Part shown: positions 1 to 12,100 of the stretch, piece after piece
Layout of the letters: each line of letters opens with the position of its first letter
Position numbering within the stretch: position 1 is the stretch's first letter
DNA from: Heliopora coerulea
Taxonomy: Eukaryota > Cnidaria > Anthozoa > Scleralcyonacea > Helioporidae
Length of the DNA: 64,000 nt
Assembly (NCBI GenBank): GCA_030142905.1
Contig: JASJOG010000059.1
Location: 229,001-293,000 of the forward strand
Reading direction: 5' to 3'
Position numbers and translations under genes: made by a program
The notes under the pieces: model-generated
Seen by the model: the letters and a program-made list of their open reading frames with translations, nothing else
The model's database searches: none
What the model was told of the DNA's origin: nothing

Positions 1-985
1 ACAGTGGAGTTACAATCAGTAACACAAAATTTTGGACCGCCTATGTTTGCAGATGACCTTACAATGATCTCAAGAATGAAAAATGGACTAGATAGATGTT
101 GGAAGTATTAAACACATATGGTAGGAAATACAGAATGGTGTTTATACTTAAGAAAACGATTGTAATAGTATACAGAGAAAAGAACGATGATTATAGAATT
201 AATGCTTGTTGAAGAAACTGGAATTTGGGAAGATTCCAGCTTGACGAAAAAGAGAAATGGGAAAATCTTGGAAAAGTTTGGTGCATGGAGGGTACGTGCA
301 TACATGTTATCCAATTTGCAGTAACCAAAGGGTGGGTTTGTTATGGTATTATAAGAGCAGGAAGTCATCATCTAGGAATTAATCATCTCATATCAACGAA
401 ACTTTGGAGAACAATTGGTATGGAAAAGTTCTTATATGGCTGTGAGTTATGGAGACTAAATGGAGTGCTAATAAAACAATTGGAAAAAGTGCAAAACCAA
501 ATTAGTAGAATAATTCAAGGACTAATACCAGGAACCTCAGGAACATTATGCAGGGGGTTGCTTGGAATATAAGATATTTCAACAAAGATCAACAAACGGA
601 AGTTGAACTTGTTAAGTAGAATAATTAGGTCATCGGATGGGCGGGCGCGCCAAAAGAATATTTAAACGAAGACTTATACGATTGGAATGGAAATTTGACA
701 AAAAGATGGCAGGATTTATTCCTGCCATCTTTTAAGACGTTATGATATCTTTTATTATGTTGAGGACTTTTTCAATAAGGACATATTTCCTAGTAAATCA
801 AGGTGGAAGAATATAGTGACGTTAAAGATAAATGAAGTTCACGAGAATGAATGGATAGAAAAGGTTATGCTTAATTCCCAGCTGAAAATTTTTGTTATGG
901 TTGATGAGAAGTTGGAACAATCTTCTTGTGGTTCCGGGCAAGAGAGTATCCTTACTTTGTAGATAAGTTGATTACTCCATTATTA
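1..985 (+). pseudogene. Non-LTR retrotransposon RT, C-terminal relic
   Basis: This is the tail of a LINE-type reverse transcriptase. The sequence shows an RT motif C, FADDL, at about 46-60. After frameshifts an open stretch at 225-572 reads LWRTIGMEKFLYGCELWRLN followed by QISRIIQGL, which matches the thumb and C-terminal region of cnidarian non-LTR RTs from memory of the family. Further homologous pieces continue in other frames to about 980. The upstream part of the element lies outside the window. Several frame changes and stops show it is dead. The family assignment is firm at the level of non-LTR RT; the clade is not resolved. Confidence 0.72.
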
Positions 986-1014
986 AAGGGGCAATAAAAT
1001 GTTACGCTGAATCA

Positions 1015-1105
1015 ATGACGTGCTGACTCACTGACCTACTTACAGACTGACTGATTGACAGACCGACCGACTGACGTATTGATTGACTGACGAACTGACT
1101 AATTT
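1015..1105. repeat. Degenerate ACTG/GACT microsatellite
   Basis: Runs of GACTGACTGA and close variants form an imperfect tetranucleotide repeat. A related CTCACT/CGTTCACT stretch follows at 1225-1285. A minus-strand open frame here is only a by-product of the repeat. Confidence 0.75.
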
Positions 1106-1289
1106 AATGAACGACTGTTTGCTTTCACGTTGGTTGATTTGTTCAGAATGTCGTCCAGTTATATGGCCTTTTGAGAGGTCGCTCGGTAATCTTATTGGTT
1201 TATTTACTCGGTCTTTCGTTTGCCAGCTCACAAGCTCATTTGCACTGCTCGCTTAATCACTCGTTCACTCTCACCGTTTGGTTATGGTT

Positions 1290-2974
1290 CCCGTTTTATT
1301 ACTTTTAATGTATTTTACTGATTACTATTTTATTACTTTTAATAAATTTAATTTTTAAAATTTGAAATAAACCACACCTTAAATTAAACATATGCAAAGT
1401 AAAATAAAATAAGAGTAAGGATAACTCTATCAGCTAGTTAAACTTTTCTCCCCAGAGATCCACAAAGGGCCATGCCTCATGGGTCCAGTGATACTCGAAA
1501 GATATTCTTAATCATCCACAGTTAGGGCGGATTTGCTGACTGAGATAAAATGTAAAAGGGCAGTTAAATATTTACCACAATTTATAGAATGCTGCACTCT
1601 GGTTAAGATGTCTTTATTTATCTTGAGAATGTAATGCAGTTAACCTCACTAGAGTATAAGATTGCATCAGGTTGGATGAAGAAAGGTTTGCTCGCTACAA
1701 TGGGTAGTGGACAGAGCCATGGCTGGTAGAAGTAAATAAAAAATTTATGAAACAGCAATGACCAGGTAAAGAGTTTTGTCTGACTTAAAGAAAAGAACAT
1801 TGAACGGTTGAATCGATTGAAAACTAAGTATCTTCATGGTAGAATCTTAATAGCAGGGAACAGATGGCATAAGACATAGAAGATCTAGGGATAAGGTGTG
1901 CAAGAGGTCTTTTTAAAGCTGCTTAAGACCAAGTATTCGCAACAAATACAATCAAACCTAAGATCACGAAGTAAGACTTATAACCACTATATAAAGTGCT
2001 TGGGTCATCGTCTTTGTAACTGCAATACATCGACTTAGTCGACGTTGAGTTGAAACATTGCCACGATAATGCAGAATAACACACCAGTGTATCTCCAATA
2101 CATTTATAACCTCTCTTCTGCCAAACAATGATACGAATATAAAGAATCGTTAAGGTTTTTAGGCCTTTACTAAACAACCTATTGAATCTGCAACCGTACA
2201 CTTCTAAAAATACTATCTGTTACTTTACAAGTAAAACACTACTGATAACTAGGCGTTCGGAAGAAGTACTATGAATTTATGTAAAAGTACGTAATAAAAG
2301 TACATTAAGACTAATAAAATACTAAAAACGAAGTGTAGTGCAGTAGTTCGTGGGTTAAAATACGAATGTTTTTCAAAGAAGCGCAGCTTTAACTGTAAAG
2401 TAATTTTACAATATACTTACTGCAAAATATTGCACCAGGTTTTTATGCTAATAAAACAAAAATTTTTAGCAGCGCAGGGTAAATATTGTCGTTTTGAATA
2501 GAGCGGTAAGCTGGTTCTGTACTGTGGATGTTAATATGCTTGTTGATGTGCGCTAGATAGAAAGAGTGAGGCCCAGGTAGGGCAACGGTAAGACATAGGA
2601 ATGTGTACACCTACATAGCACCAGTTTTAATTTACTTAATGTCTCAGTAATAGTAGCTGAAAACACCAAAGACATTTAAACAAATTGGGAAGGACAGTCA
2701 CAACTGGGTTGCTGAAGGCTATGTTCCTCAGAATAGTTAGGATTTAAAGAAGAGTTTACAATAACAACAACAAGTGCAAAAATAATGATAATAATGTTAT
2801 TACTAAAAATACTTATACGCAACAACCCCTCGCCAACCCTTCAAATACATCTCTCGAGAATTCAAGTAACAATGACAATTTTTCAAAGTTGTCAAAAAGA
2901 CAAGTCGTCCTTACTATAACTGGAAGAGGTAATGCAATAAGGGAAACACAATATTTGGCCACAAATATTAACAA
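1290..2974. other. No recognisable gene
   Basis: I see only short random open frames, poly-A/T tracts and no domain, TIR or RNA motif that I can support. It probably contains decayed repeats. Confidence 0.6.
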
Positions 2975-3102
2975 CCCAAACGGGAAATTATTCTACACTT
3001 AAACTGCTTGCCATATTTACGTTTAAAATTTCTATTCTGTTTTATTAAAACAAAACGTTTGCTGAGAATAACCTTTAACGGTTTAATAAATGATAAGAGA
3101 TC
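2975..3102. repeat. Outer end of palindrome left arm, upstream of Polinton-1
   Basis: This segment is the reverse complement, with substitutions and small gaps, of about 34283-34390. Shared stretches include GTTTTATTAAAACAAA and GAGAATAACCTT. The homology stops at 3102, resumes directly after Polinton-1 at 28037 and continues through the left arm. The last six bases, GAGATC, are the Polinton target duplication. Confidence 0.75.
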
Positions 3103-3288
3103 AGTAGTATAGAGATGGGGGTACGACCACACTTGCCCATTAGGTGCACTTTTTTAGCAATTTGGTGGAAATACGCGTTTTCCATGAAATGGGCCCTATG
3201 CGTCTTTTCATGAAATCTGCTTTTTTTAAAATGGAAAAAATACCCCCATATTCTATGCTACTCTTTGTTGAGTAGATTGCACACTTTT
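3103..3288 (+). repeat. Polinton-1 left terminal inverted repeat
   Basis: About 186 bp matching the complement of 27848-28035 with scattered mismatches. Shared blocks include TTTGTTGAGTAGATTG at the inner end and AGTAGTATAGAGATG at the tip. Confidence 0.92.
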
Positions 3289-3322
3289 GATTAAAAGTGT
3301 GTATTCATAGACCATCTTTCAC

Positions 3323-3910
3323 CTAATTTGTTCGTGGATTGTCAGCTCCGCTGTCAGCTTCCGCAGGAATCTCAGTAAGTTTAGCTTCGCTTTTATTTTT
3401 GTTCTTTTTATGGTAATATATATGTTTTCCAGTGGTAATACCACCAGATAGAAATCCTAAGAATGGAATATAAGGACTTATATTTTCCACAACTTTTATA
3501 ACATCACTTTTTAGTAAGTCATCTTTTCGTAATTCATCTGATGATACCTCTGGTTTTTCTATTGCATCCAAACCACCTAATGCATCAGCAAACGTGCTTA
3601 TATAAGTTGGTAAGTTAGAAATTCATTCGCTTTTTGCATTCTTTTCCTTTCATATTCTTTATAATATTTTTCTATCATCTTATTACTTGCTTTTTTGATA
3701 GTACAACTTAATTTTTTTCTCAAACTGTCCATCTTCTGTTAATTTAATTAATTCTTCCCTTTTCCTTTCAATTTCTTTTTGCGGATCAGCTTCGCTGACA
3801 GCATCTATTTCTGCGGTTTTGATTTCTTCTGCTAGATCTTCTACTATTTTTTCATAGTTCATTTTACACTTTACCATGGATTTATACAGTACTACATATA
3901 TGATATTCAT
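3323..3910 (-). pseudogene. Polinton coiled-coil protein with C-terminal hydrophobic hairpin
   Basis: Function unknown. Two frames, 3683-3910 and 3323-3571, give the N- and C-terminal parts of the same protein found intact at 60821-61336 in Polinton-2. The N-terminal part shares the pattern KREELIKLTEDG; the C-terminal part has ISPYIPFLGFLSGGITTGKH, a hydrophobic segment followed by a basic tail. The central third, present in Polinton-2, is lost to frameshift or deletion. It is the last gene before the TIR, just downstream of the ATPase, as in Polinton-2. The likely start is the internal ATG near 3862; the upstream residues have no counterpart. A virion-associated role is only a guess from position. 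Confidence 0.7.
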
Positions 3911-4586
3911 ATTGATAATTTAAATTGATCCCTAATACAGAATGCTTGTTATTTTTAAGTGTATTTATTATTCTACTTATCTCTTCCTTACTAACACCAT
4001 TCATATAATCATCTATTATTATTTTCATATCATTTCTATTGGGATTATAAAAAGTACTCAATTTGCTTATTTTTTTCTCTGTATGATTTGCTTATACTTG
4101 TAAATAGTTGGGTTATTACTATAGTTGAAAGGTTATAATGTCTCGCTCCGAATCCTAATTTTACCAATTCACTGACTCTTTTATGAACATTTGAACTAGA
4201 TGCACAGTCATCTAAAATAATCAAACTGTTAGTTCCTCGATACATTTTTGAAGTAAATCTAAGAATATCATCAATGTAATCTTGTTAACATTCAATTACA
4301 ATTATATCTGGGTCATTTATGTATTTCCAATTCTCATAAGTTATATTCCAAGAGAAAGTTAGACATATTATAATTATGTAATCAAAATTGTTCATATATT
4401 TTTTCTATATGAAATTAAGAAGGTAATACGTCTTTCTGCAACCTGTCATTCCTGTGATAATCACATTGAAAGATAACTTCAATATAAATAACAATGCCCA
4501 GCAGATTGTGCGAAGTATCGCCATATATAAACATTAACAATTGCTTAAACAAAGAAGGCTAGAAGAGTTCAAAACATATTTATTGA

Positions 4587-4626
4587 CTAACGTTTCGTCG
4601 CTACAAGCAACATCATCAGAGTGGAG
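4587..4626 (-). ncRNA. Hammerhead ribozyme motif in Penelope 3' arm (left)
   Basis: On the minus strand the order CTGATGA, helix II (GTTGC, loop TTGTA, GCGAC), then GAAAC is seen. This is the conserved core of a type I hammerhead with short helix III, known from Penelope-like elements. It is identical to the copy at 6799-6838. Activity was not tested. Confidence 0.75.
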
Positions 4627-4680
4627 ATCAGGGATTACAACGAGATATATTTATATTAATCAAACAGTATCGAATGACAC

Positions 4681-5757
4681 TTAAGATGATATTTTTTTTT
4701 GGCCAACATACAATGCCTTACAGAATTGACACGTAAGTAAATACACCACATGCGATTTCAGGCCATCAGGGATCCTGTCCTTGACAGGGAAAAAAGAGCC
4801 AAGGCGAATGGAGGGGCGAAAGACGAAGCGTAATGAAACTTGAAAAAAGGCGGACGATAATAGTTTGAAGAGTTGAGTGCGAATTTGAAGACCATGTGAA
4901 CCAGTATACGGTAGAGAAAAATAAATTAAAAACTTAGTCGCAATAGAAATCTTTGGAGCGGACAAAAAGGATTTACCTAAAAATTAACTTGCACATTTGT
5001 CAAGCAGTGTAGCTGGGAATTCATTTTTAATGAAAATTTGTTTGAGTTTCTGGAGTTCAGAGTGCAAGATGGAGTAGCTAGAGCATAAATTAAAATATCG
5101 AAATAGAAGGGAAAGGATAAGGCCTTTTTTATAGCAGTCCGGAATAAAACTATTAAAGTTAGTCAGTAAACCGGTGTAAATGTGTTTTCGGTAGATACTG
5201 GTGGTGAAATTAATTTCAGAGCGATTAATTTTGATGTCAAGGAAAGATAAGGTGTTGTTATTCTCGATTTCGTGCGTAAATTTGATATTAGCATGCTGTG
5301 AGTTTAGATAGTTAAGAAATGGTAGAATATGAGTCGAAGATCGAAATAGAAGAAACAATCGTCAACATAACGTCGGAGGAAGATGGGTTTGAATTGTGAA
5401 GAACAGTTGTTAAGCCAGCTGGTTTCATAAAAGGAGAGAAAGATATTGGCGAAGAGAGGTCCCAGAGGGGAACCCATAGCAACACCATCAACCTGTTCGT
5501 AAAGTTGGTTGTTGAAAAGGAAATGGTTGTCCTTAACAGCGAATTCTAAAAGTTTCTTAAATTCATTACGGGAAAATTCTTGAAAACAATTTTGGTTATG
5601 GAAAAGTAAATAGAGTATGATATTTATAGTTTCGTTAAGTGGGATGTTGGTAAATAAAGATTTGATGTCGAAACTGGCCATAATGACTTCCTTAGGGTTG
5701 GTTTTAAGACTTGAGAGTTCAGTAATGAAAGAAAAAGAATCCTTAACTACATTGTTC
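4681..5757 (-). pseudogene. Penelope-like reverse transcriptase and partial GIY-YIG endonuclease
   Basis: Penelope-like RTs are telomerase-related enzymes that copy the element RNA. Visible motifs on the minus strand, in order, are MASFDIKSLFTNIPL (motif A), DGVAMGSPLGPLFANIFL (motif B) and RRYVDD (motif C) within 5358-5757, then a thumb region in 4984-5358 (SFLDIKINR, SIYRKHIYTG). The last open part at 4681-4965 enters the endonuclease: a cysteine pair in LLTCQFCKALYVGQ holds the YVG half of the GIY-YIG core, then the frame stops and joins 3' sequence, so the catalytic arginine region is missing. Two frame changes occur. The 5' end is lost where the LINE fragment begins. Confidence 0.85.
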
Positions 5758-6432
5758 ACCCATACTTCGATTACTGCTGTGAAGTATGGGATGTGCTCAG
5801 TGAAACACAATCAAAGCGACTTCAAAAACTCCAAAATAGATCCGCTCGAATTATCATGAATATGAGCAATGACACAGATCATTCTGTAGCATTGCAAGCA
5901 TTGGGCTGGAAGACACTTAAAGCAGAAAGGAAGATAGCCAAGGCAAAAATGATGTATAAATTATTAAATAACATTGGCCCTCAATCACTCACCAACTTAT
6001 TCACCTATAAAAGTGAGATGATTACTTATAATCTTCGAAACATTTCAAGTAGTCTTGGTTTACCGAAACCGCGTACTAATAATTTAAAAAAAAGTTTTAT
6101 GTACGATTGATCATTCCTTTGGAATTCTATTCCTAAGGAAATAAAAGAGAGCAAATCCCTTTCTTCCTTTCGAACGAAAATCGCTGCTCACATTGATAAT
6201 TAAAGCAAATATATGCATCTGTAAATACATTATTACCTCATATATTACATCTTATATCTTAATACTTCATACAATATTTTTATACTATATCTTACATTTA
6301 GTAAATAGCTTTTAAAAACTTTTCATATTTGCTGTATACTCTTACCTCACACGCCCCTGGTGGAAATCAGCTTCAGTTGACGAGGTCAGCGTGTTTAAAT
6401 AAAGTTATCTATCTATCTATATCTATCTATAT
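5758..6432 (+). mobile_element. LINE 3' end (CR1/L2-like), 5'-truncated
   Basis: A plus-strand frame from about 5760 to 6200 gives the C-terminus of a non-LTR RT: KRLQKLQNRSARIIMNM, ALGWKTLKAERK and, after one stop at 6108, WNSIPKEIKESKSLSSF. It ends with a CTAT/ATCT simple-repeat tail at 6411-6432, the usual 3' end of CR1/L2-type LINEs. It abuts Penelope sequence at both ends. It is dead on arrival, lacking endonuclease and RT core. Confidence 0.75.
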
Positions 6433-6690
6433 ACTAGAAGAGATCGGGCGAATAGATCATATGGGGGTCTCACCCTTGACAGGTAACAGAAGAGTTAATC
6501 CCTCTCTCACTTATCTTTTCCCACCACATTGAAACTGGCCATCCCATTTCTTTTTCCGACTTCAAAATATTATCCTCGTCGCCTTCTGCTTCTGAACTAC
6601 TCCTTAAAGAAAGTCTTCTAATTAATAAATTAAAACCCATTCTTATCGGGAATATTGGTTCTATGTCTCTTTCCCTTTTCTGATATCATC
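6433..6690 (+). pseudogene. Penelope GIY-YIG endonuclease, C-terminal half (right copy)
   Basis: Plus-strand frames read HMGVSPLTGN then, after a frame change, ETGHPISFSDFKIL and ESLLINKLKPIL. These match the second half of Penelope GIY-YIG domains, including the conserved glutamate-bearing helix before the LKP turn. The first half is in the opposite-strand left copy. It is followed by 3' sequence with the ribozyme motif. Confidence 0.72.
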
Positions 6691-6798
6691 TTATTGCTGT
6701 CTCCCGTCAATTTCCGTAACTGTTGTAAATATATCATCTTAAGTGTCATTCGATACTGTTTGATTAATATAAATATATCTCGTTGTAATCCCTGATCT

Positions 6799-6838
6799 CC
6801 ACTCTGATGATGTTGCTTGTAGCGACGAAACGTTAGAC
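6799..6838 (+). ncRNA. Hammerhead ribozyme motif in Penelope 3' arm (right)
   Basis: CTGATGA at 6804-6810, a five-pair helix II closing a short loop at about 6812-6826, then GAAAC at 6827-6831. The layout is that of Penelope hammerheads with minimal helix III. Confidence 0.78.
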
Positions 6839-7018
6839 ATTAAATATGTTTTAAACTCTTCTAGCCTTCTTTGTTTAAGCAATTGTTAATGTTTATATAT
6901 GGCGATACTTCGCACAATCTGCTGGGCATTGTTATTTATATTAAAGTTACGATTTCAGCAGGACAATCACTCGTAGACATATTGAAAGGTGTATCTTTTA
7001 CAGACATTTATATAAGAT

Positions 7019-8193
7019 CTAATATTGGATACTATCAAGATCCTTATTAATAAAATTCACAAGACCATCAGAGACAACAAATATGTTGCAATTAATATTA
7101 CTTTGTGTATTTACAATTTTCTTTCCATGTGCAGTTTTATTCACTTCTTCATGACTTCTAAGGTCAATAACCATAGTAAATTTATCCTTACAGAACTTTT
7201 CCACAATCATAAATTGGTCCTTTCCTTCCTTTTCTCCAAATAATCTTCTTGCTTTATCATAAAATCTATTACTGGGTATTTCTTGGGAATACACACTATT
7301 TGGAACTCCTTCAATGGTTAATTTCACTTCAGTTATATTTGGATATATATACCCCTCACTGCCTACTCTACTCTGTTTAGTGAATAATAAAACAATTACT
7401 TTCATGAATTTCCTTGGTATATTTATATTTTCATTCACTAATGTGCTAGCAGCTGCCCAAACATCGGTCTTCATAAGTGTTAAATGTTCATAAGAAAGTG
7501 ATCTACCAATAAAGTATTTTTTCTGCTATTTCATTGGCAATATCCATATTTTTTATTGTCTCATATTCCAATTGTAAGTCTTCTAATGTATGTGTACCAA
7601 GAGTTTGATTTCATCTGATTCAGGTAGTGTTAGAACATAACGGAAATTATAATTCATAAAAAATGGTGCATACAGACCATGATCACGGATTATTTCACCC
7701 AAACAAATTTTCTGTTTATGACCATAAATACTAAACATTAATGCATCACTTACTTTCTGTGTATTACCACTTTTTGCTCCACTGTCACCTTTTGAAATGA
7801 GTTTTCTAAGGTTCTCATTCCCAATTTCATATTCAATCATATCGAGTCTCTCAGAATTGGTTTTCCAAAGGTCTTTATACACCTCATACACATTTTCTGC
7901 ATTGTTATCATAATCTGTCTCTCCTGCAAGTCTTATTCTAAGTCTTTTTTGTAACATTTTAGATAAATTATTTAGAAACCATGATTTTTTATTACTGACT
8001 TTAAATGTGAACAATAGATGGAGATTTCCAGGTACCAAACAATTGTCCATTTTCATTTAAGAATGTCAATATACAGTACTTCTCCAGGACTTGCTTTAAT
8101 TGGATTAAAAGTGACAACATGACGTGTTCTTTCATCTTTAATAGAAGCTATATTACTTTTTCTAAATCCGGGGATTAATTCTGTTTCTTTCAT
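7019..8193 (-). pseudogene. Putative Polinton major capsid protein (hexon-like)
   Basis: Homologous along its length to 58935-60171 of Polinton-2. The start at 8193 gives MKETELIPGFRKSNI, aligned with the Polinton-2 N-terminus; a stop and frameshift occur near 8055, and others around 7480-7600. Conserved blocks are RTRHVVTFNP, LRKLISKGDSG, IRDHGLYAPFF, and near the C-terminus EGVPNSVYSQEIPSNRFYDKARRLF. The last resembles the C-terminal jelly-roll of hexon-like proteins from Polinton-type viruses as I remember them. About 390 codons in all. Position directly before the packaging ATPase also fits a capsid gene. Assignment as the double jelly-roll protein is an inference; homology between the two elements is seen directly. 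Confidence 0.62.
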
Positions 8194-8216
8194 GTTTATA
8201 TAGTATAACATATATT

Positions 8217-9075
8217 TTATTTTTTTCGTTTCCTATATTCTCCAACTAAATATAATGTAAATGCCTCTACTAATACCCATAAATTGCTCGCAAGCCATGC
8301 CAATCCTTTAGCTCCTAATGAGATAACTTGAGCAATTATATTAAGTAAAGGAACTAATAATGATCCTAGCTTTTTGCCTAAATTATACAAAGCTTTGGCA
8401 AATTTTCCGGTTGCTTGTGCACCACGCAGAATGGCCTTTCTTGCACAAACAATAATGGTGGTTATAATAGCTGCAATTGATACTGCCAATGCCGATAATC
8501 CAACCATGTTTTCTTTTGCCCACTTTTTAAAACGTTGTAATCTTGATATGTCTTCCTCCTGTTGTTCTCTTACTTCTTTTTGTATTTGTTTAATGGTTTA
8601 TCTCTAGCTTCTCGTAAACCATAATTCTTTCCTCTAATTCTATGTATTCCTCCGGATTATTTCTATTGTCTCTTTCTTCTATTGTCTTATCTATAGTTTT
8701 ATCTACGTTGTCTAATTGAACTTTAAGAAATTCTTGTCTTGTTGACTTATCAATGTTTTCTGGTGGGCTTGATACACCTTCCAATTCTCGGTTCTCTTCT
8801 TCTGTTAACCCATTGATGGATGTGTACTCTACAGTTGTGTCAACCATTGGCATATTTCTAGCAGTTTCATCTCTATCTTACTGTTCCTCTTGAATTTCAT
8901 TTATCAATTGTTTAAACTGTTCAACAGCTTTCTCTACACTTTTTGCATCATTACACTGTAACACACCATTAGAATCTCTTTTAAGTGCTATTTGTGGTTT
9001 TCCACGTTTATTTCTACTAGTTAATGGTTTAAAAGTAATGTTATTATTATTTGTTTAATAGGTATTTTCTATTAA
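8217..9075 (-). pseudogene. Polinton coiled-coil/membrane protein
   Basis: Counterpart of 57633-58907. The C-terminal 96 codons (8217-8507) give a hydrophobic segment, VGLSALAVSIAAIITTIIV, then a basic patch and further hydrophobic stretches ending in GEYRKRKK. Just upstream, in another frame, is the shared block LQRFKKWAKEN. The charged N-terminal part (8590-8853) is rich in Glu/Asp and likely helical. A further frame at 8881-9050, ending KAVEQFKQLINEIQEEQ, may be its N-terminus or a separate small gene. It sits between integrase and capsid-like genes. The role is unknown; a virion membrane-active protein is possible. Confidence 0.62.
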
Positions 9076-9118
9076 TTCAAATGCTTTTTCATTATGTAAT
9101 ACAAAGATTGACAAGTCC

Positions 9119-12100
9119 TACTCGAATAGCCAGTTCACCTTAACGGGCAATAACATGTATCGAAAAGACAGAAAAAAAAGGAGGCGATGGGATAATAACC
9201 TATCTAGTCTACCCTCGAAGGAGCTAAAAGTAACGATGAAAAACAAAACACTAGAGATTCTTGAAGTAGAGGGTAGACTTGGTAACAATGAAGTCATTTT
9301 CCTAGGGATATACCGACCCCCAAAGCAGTCGGATCGATAATCAGACCCACATTATCTAGAACGTGTAGAGCAGGAACTGAATGATGTCTGCATGTGGGCC
9401 TCCCTTAAGAAACAGACAGTTATTCTTACAGGTGATCTGAACCTAGACAAGCTAAAACCAGAAAGCAGAGAAGGAAGAATACTAGCCGACTTAGAAGAAT
9501 TGCATGGAATGCATTGTTTAATTACTAAGTCTACGAGGATTACGCCAACATCAGAGACACTGCTGGACGTCATCCTAACCAACAAACCAAATCTTTTCAG
9601 GACCAGTGGCTCTTTTAATCCAGAGATAAGTGGTCACCACCTTATCTATGGAATTTTAAAGGATCTGCATCTCAGCATAGACGAAAGACTATCACGTTCA
9701 GAAGCCTGAAAAATGTAGATACGGATCAGCTTAATGAGGATTTGGCTAGTGCTCCCTGGTCTGTTAGAGAAATATTTGACACCATGGAGGACCAAAACGA
9801 CGTATGGGAAAGTATTTTTGAAAGTCTACTGGATAAACATATGCCGAAAAAGAAGATGAGAGTTAGGCAGAAAGATGTACCATATATGACTGAGGAATGG
9901 AAGATCGCAATCAGGAACAAAAGGAAATATGCACAATTGTTTACCCAAAATCGAACCCTAGAAAACTGGAAGTTTAAAAGGAAATGGCGAAATTTGGCAA
10001 CTAAAGAGAGGAGCCGTGCGATTAAAGCCTATTGGGCCCAAAAATCGGAAGAATTGAGTAAGAAACCGAGGGATTTCTACAAAACCTTTAAACCATTCAT
10101 AAGTGATAAAACCAAAGAGTAGACAAAAATTGCCATCAGGATAAATGAGCAAATTGTAACGAACCAGAAATTAGTGGCAGATGAGCTTGGTAATTACTTT
10201 TCAACCGCTGCAAATGCCCTAGGTGGTGCGCAAGTAACGAATTTAGTCGAAAAAGACTTCCAAAACCACCCGAGTGTCGAGAGCATTCGTCAAGCTTATC
10301 AAAGCCTTCAATTTGGTTTTAATGAAATCGGTTCTAGTGAAGTGGAAAACGAACTGAAAATGCTTAAATCAAACAAAGCCACAGGGTGGGATGGAATCTT
10401 TCCGAAAATTCTAAAGTTAACTGCAAAAGGCTTAGCACCGTCCTTAACAAGTCTCTATAACACCATCATCAGAAAGGGAAATTGGCCTAACATGTGGAAA
10501 ATGGGGGAATGGACCCTTGTTTTCAAGAAAGGAGATAAAACCTACTCGGGAAACTACAGACTTATAACAGTACTGAAGTCCGTTGACAAAGTATTCGAAT
10601 CATTACTTTCCAAGCAAATCACAAAAACCATGAATCCACACCTATACCAGAAAATGATCTGCCTAGAGAAAAATACATAACTGTGAAACTACGTTAATAA
10701 GGTTAACAGAGGACTGGAAAATGGCCGCTGATAATAAGGAGTACGTGACTGTTCTGTCTACCGACATGAGCAAAGCTTTTGACTCGCTGTACCCTGCACT
10801 ACTGATCCAGAAACTTAAAGCATACGGCTTTTCTGAGACATCATTGAATCTTTTGCGATCTTTTCTTGAGTGTAGAAGAAACAGAGTCAAATTACAAGAA
10901 GCGTACAGCGCATGGAAAGAACAAAAAAGGGGGTGTCCACAAGGCTCCTCCTTCGGGCCTCTTCTCTGGAACTTGTTCCAAAATGACCTCTCGCTACATA
11001 GGCAGTCTGTCAATATATTTATGTATGCTGATGATCATCAAATCTACACTAATGATAAAGATATACAGAAAGCCGCCCAAACGCTCAGAACACAAAGGCA
11101 GTGCCACAATGGTATAAAGAGAACCTACTGCAAGCCAACCCTCAGAAATACCAGATTCTTACCATTGATCCACAACCTTTCAAGAGTACCCCTGGGTATG
11201 CATTGACGATGGAATTTGATGGTCATGAAGTCAAATCATCCGATTATCTTAAAATTCTCGGCCTAACCATCGATAACAAACTGAAATTTAGTGAACACAT
11301 CAGTAATATTTGCAAGAAAACGAGCTGTAAGGTTGGGGTTTTATTGAGACTACGTAATTTAATTCCATGGTCTGCAAAGTTACAGCTATATAAATCTAGC
11401 ATTTTGCCACACCTTACATATTGTGACACCATTTGGCATTTTTGCAAATCATCCGATAAGAAGAAAATGGAGAGAATCTAAGAGCGCGCACTCAGGGCAG
11501 TCTTTAAATCTAAATCAGAGACCTACAGTGAGCTACCAAAAAGAGCAAGTCTACCAAGTCTGTACCAACAACGATTACAAAACATCGCCATCCTTATGTA
11601 TAAAGTAAAAAACGGACTTGTGCCCACCTATATTACAGACATATTTAATACTGCCCCGAAACGATATAACTAAGGAACGCTGATTTTAACATTCCACGTT
11701 TTCGTACAGTACATTTTGGAAAACATTCTTTATGATATTTTGGGCCCCATCTTTGGAACAAACTAGGTTATAGTGATAGGGAGAAACCGAACGTTAAGAG
11801 TTTCAAAAATAGTATTAAGAACAAAGACCTAACACTCTTAATAGACAAGTGTAACAAATGTGACATATGTTGCTAGACTGCTATAAATTTTAGTTTTATA
11901 TTCTTATACTATATACTTTTTATATTTAAGATTTTACATTTTACATATATCCCATTTATTTACTTATTTATTTATTTATTTATCAATTTATTTATTTATT
12001 TATTAAGGTTTCTTTTTTTTTCTTTAAGTAAATTGTAAATAATTTTAATTTTAAGCTAAGATAAATCTTAATGTGTAAATAGTGTCCCCAATTAGTTTTT

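Larger units (their letters stand above)
4480..6950. mobile_element. Penelope-like retroelement, two inverted partial copies around a LINE tail
   Basis: The insertion is bounded by inverted sequences of about 200 bp (4480-4692 and about 6735-6950). The left copy reads on the minus strand and carries RT plus the start of the GIY-YIG endonuclease. The right copy reads on the plus strand and carries the rest of the endonuclease plus the 3' region. Each arm contains a hammerhead-ribozyme motif, a known hallmark of Penelope terminal repeats. A LINE 3' end (5758-6432) separates the copies. The element interrupts the Polinton ATPase a few codons after its start. Confidence 0.82.
3912..6980 (-). pseudogene. 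ATP: A32-like genome packaging ATPase, interrupted by a Penelope-like element
   Basis: In Polintons this FtsK/HerA-type ATPase is thought to pump DNA into capsids. The start is read at 6980; only about 13 codons precede the insertion at about 6951-4480. After it the P-loop region reads GMTGCRKT, with arginine where the GKT glycine should be, so the nucleotide-binding loop is damaged. The Walker B region at 4045-4245 reads SLIILDDCASSS, followed by KLGFGARHYNLSTIVITQ, matching 60485-60605 of Polinton-2. Stops and frame changes occur on both sides. It lies between the capsid-like gene (upstream) and the small coiled-coil gene, the same order as in Polinton-2. Family call is firm; the gene is dead. 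Confidence 0.82.

Noticed and set aside
1040..1231. A 63-codon minus-strand frame rich in Ser/Val/Gln
   Set aside because: It is a by-product of the ACTG repeat.
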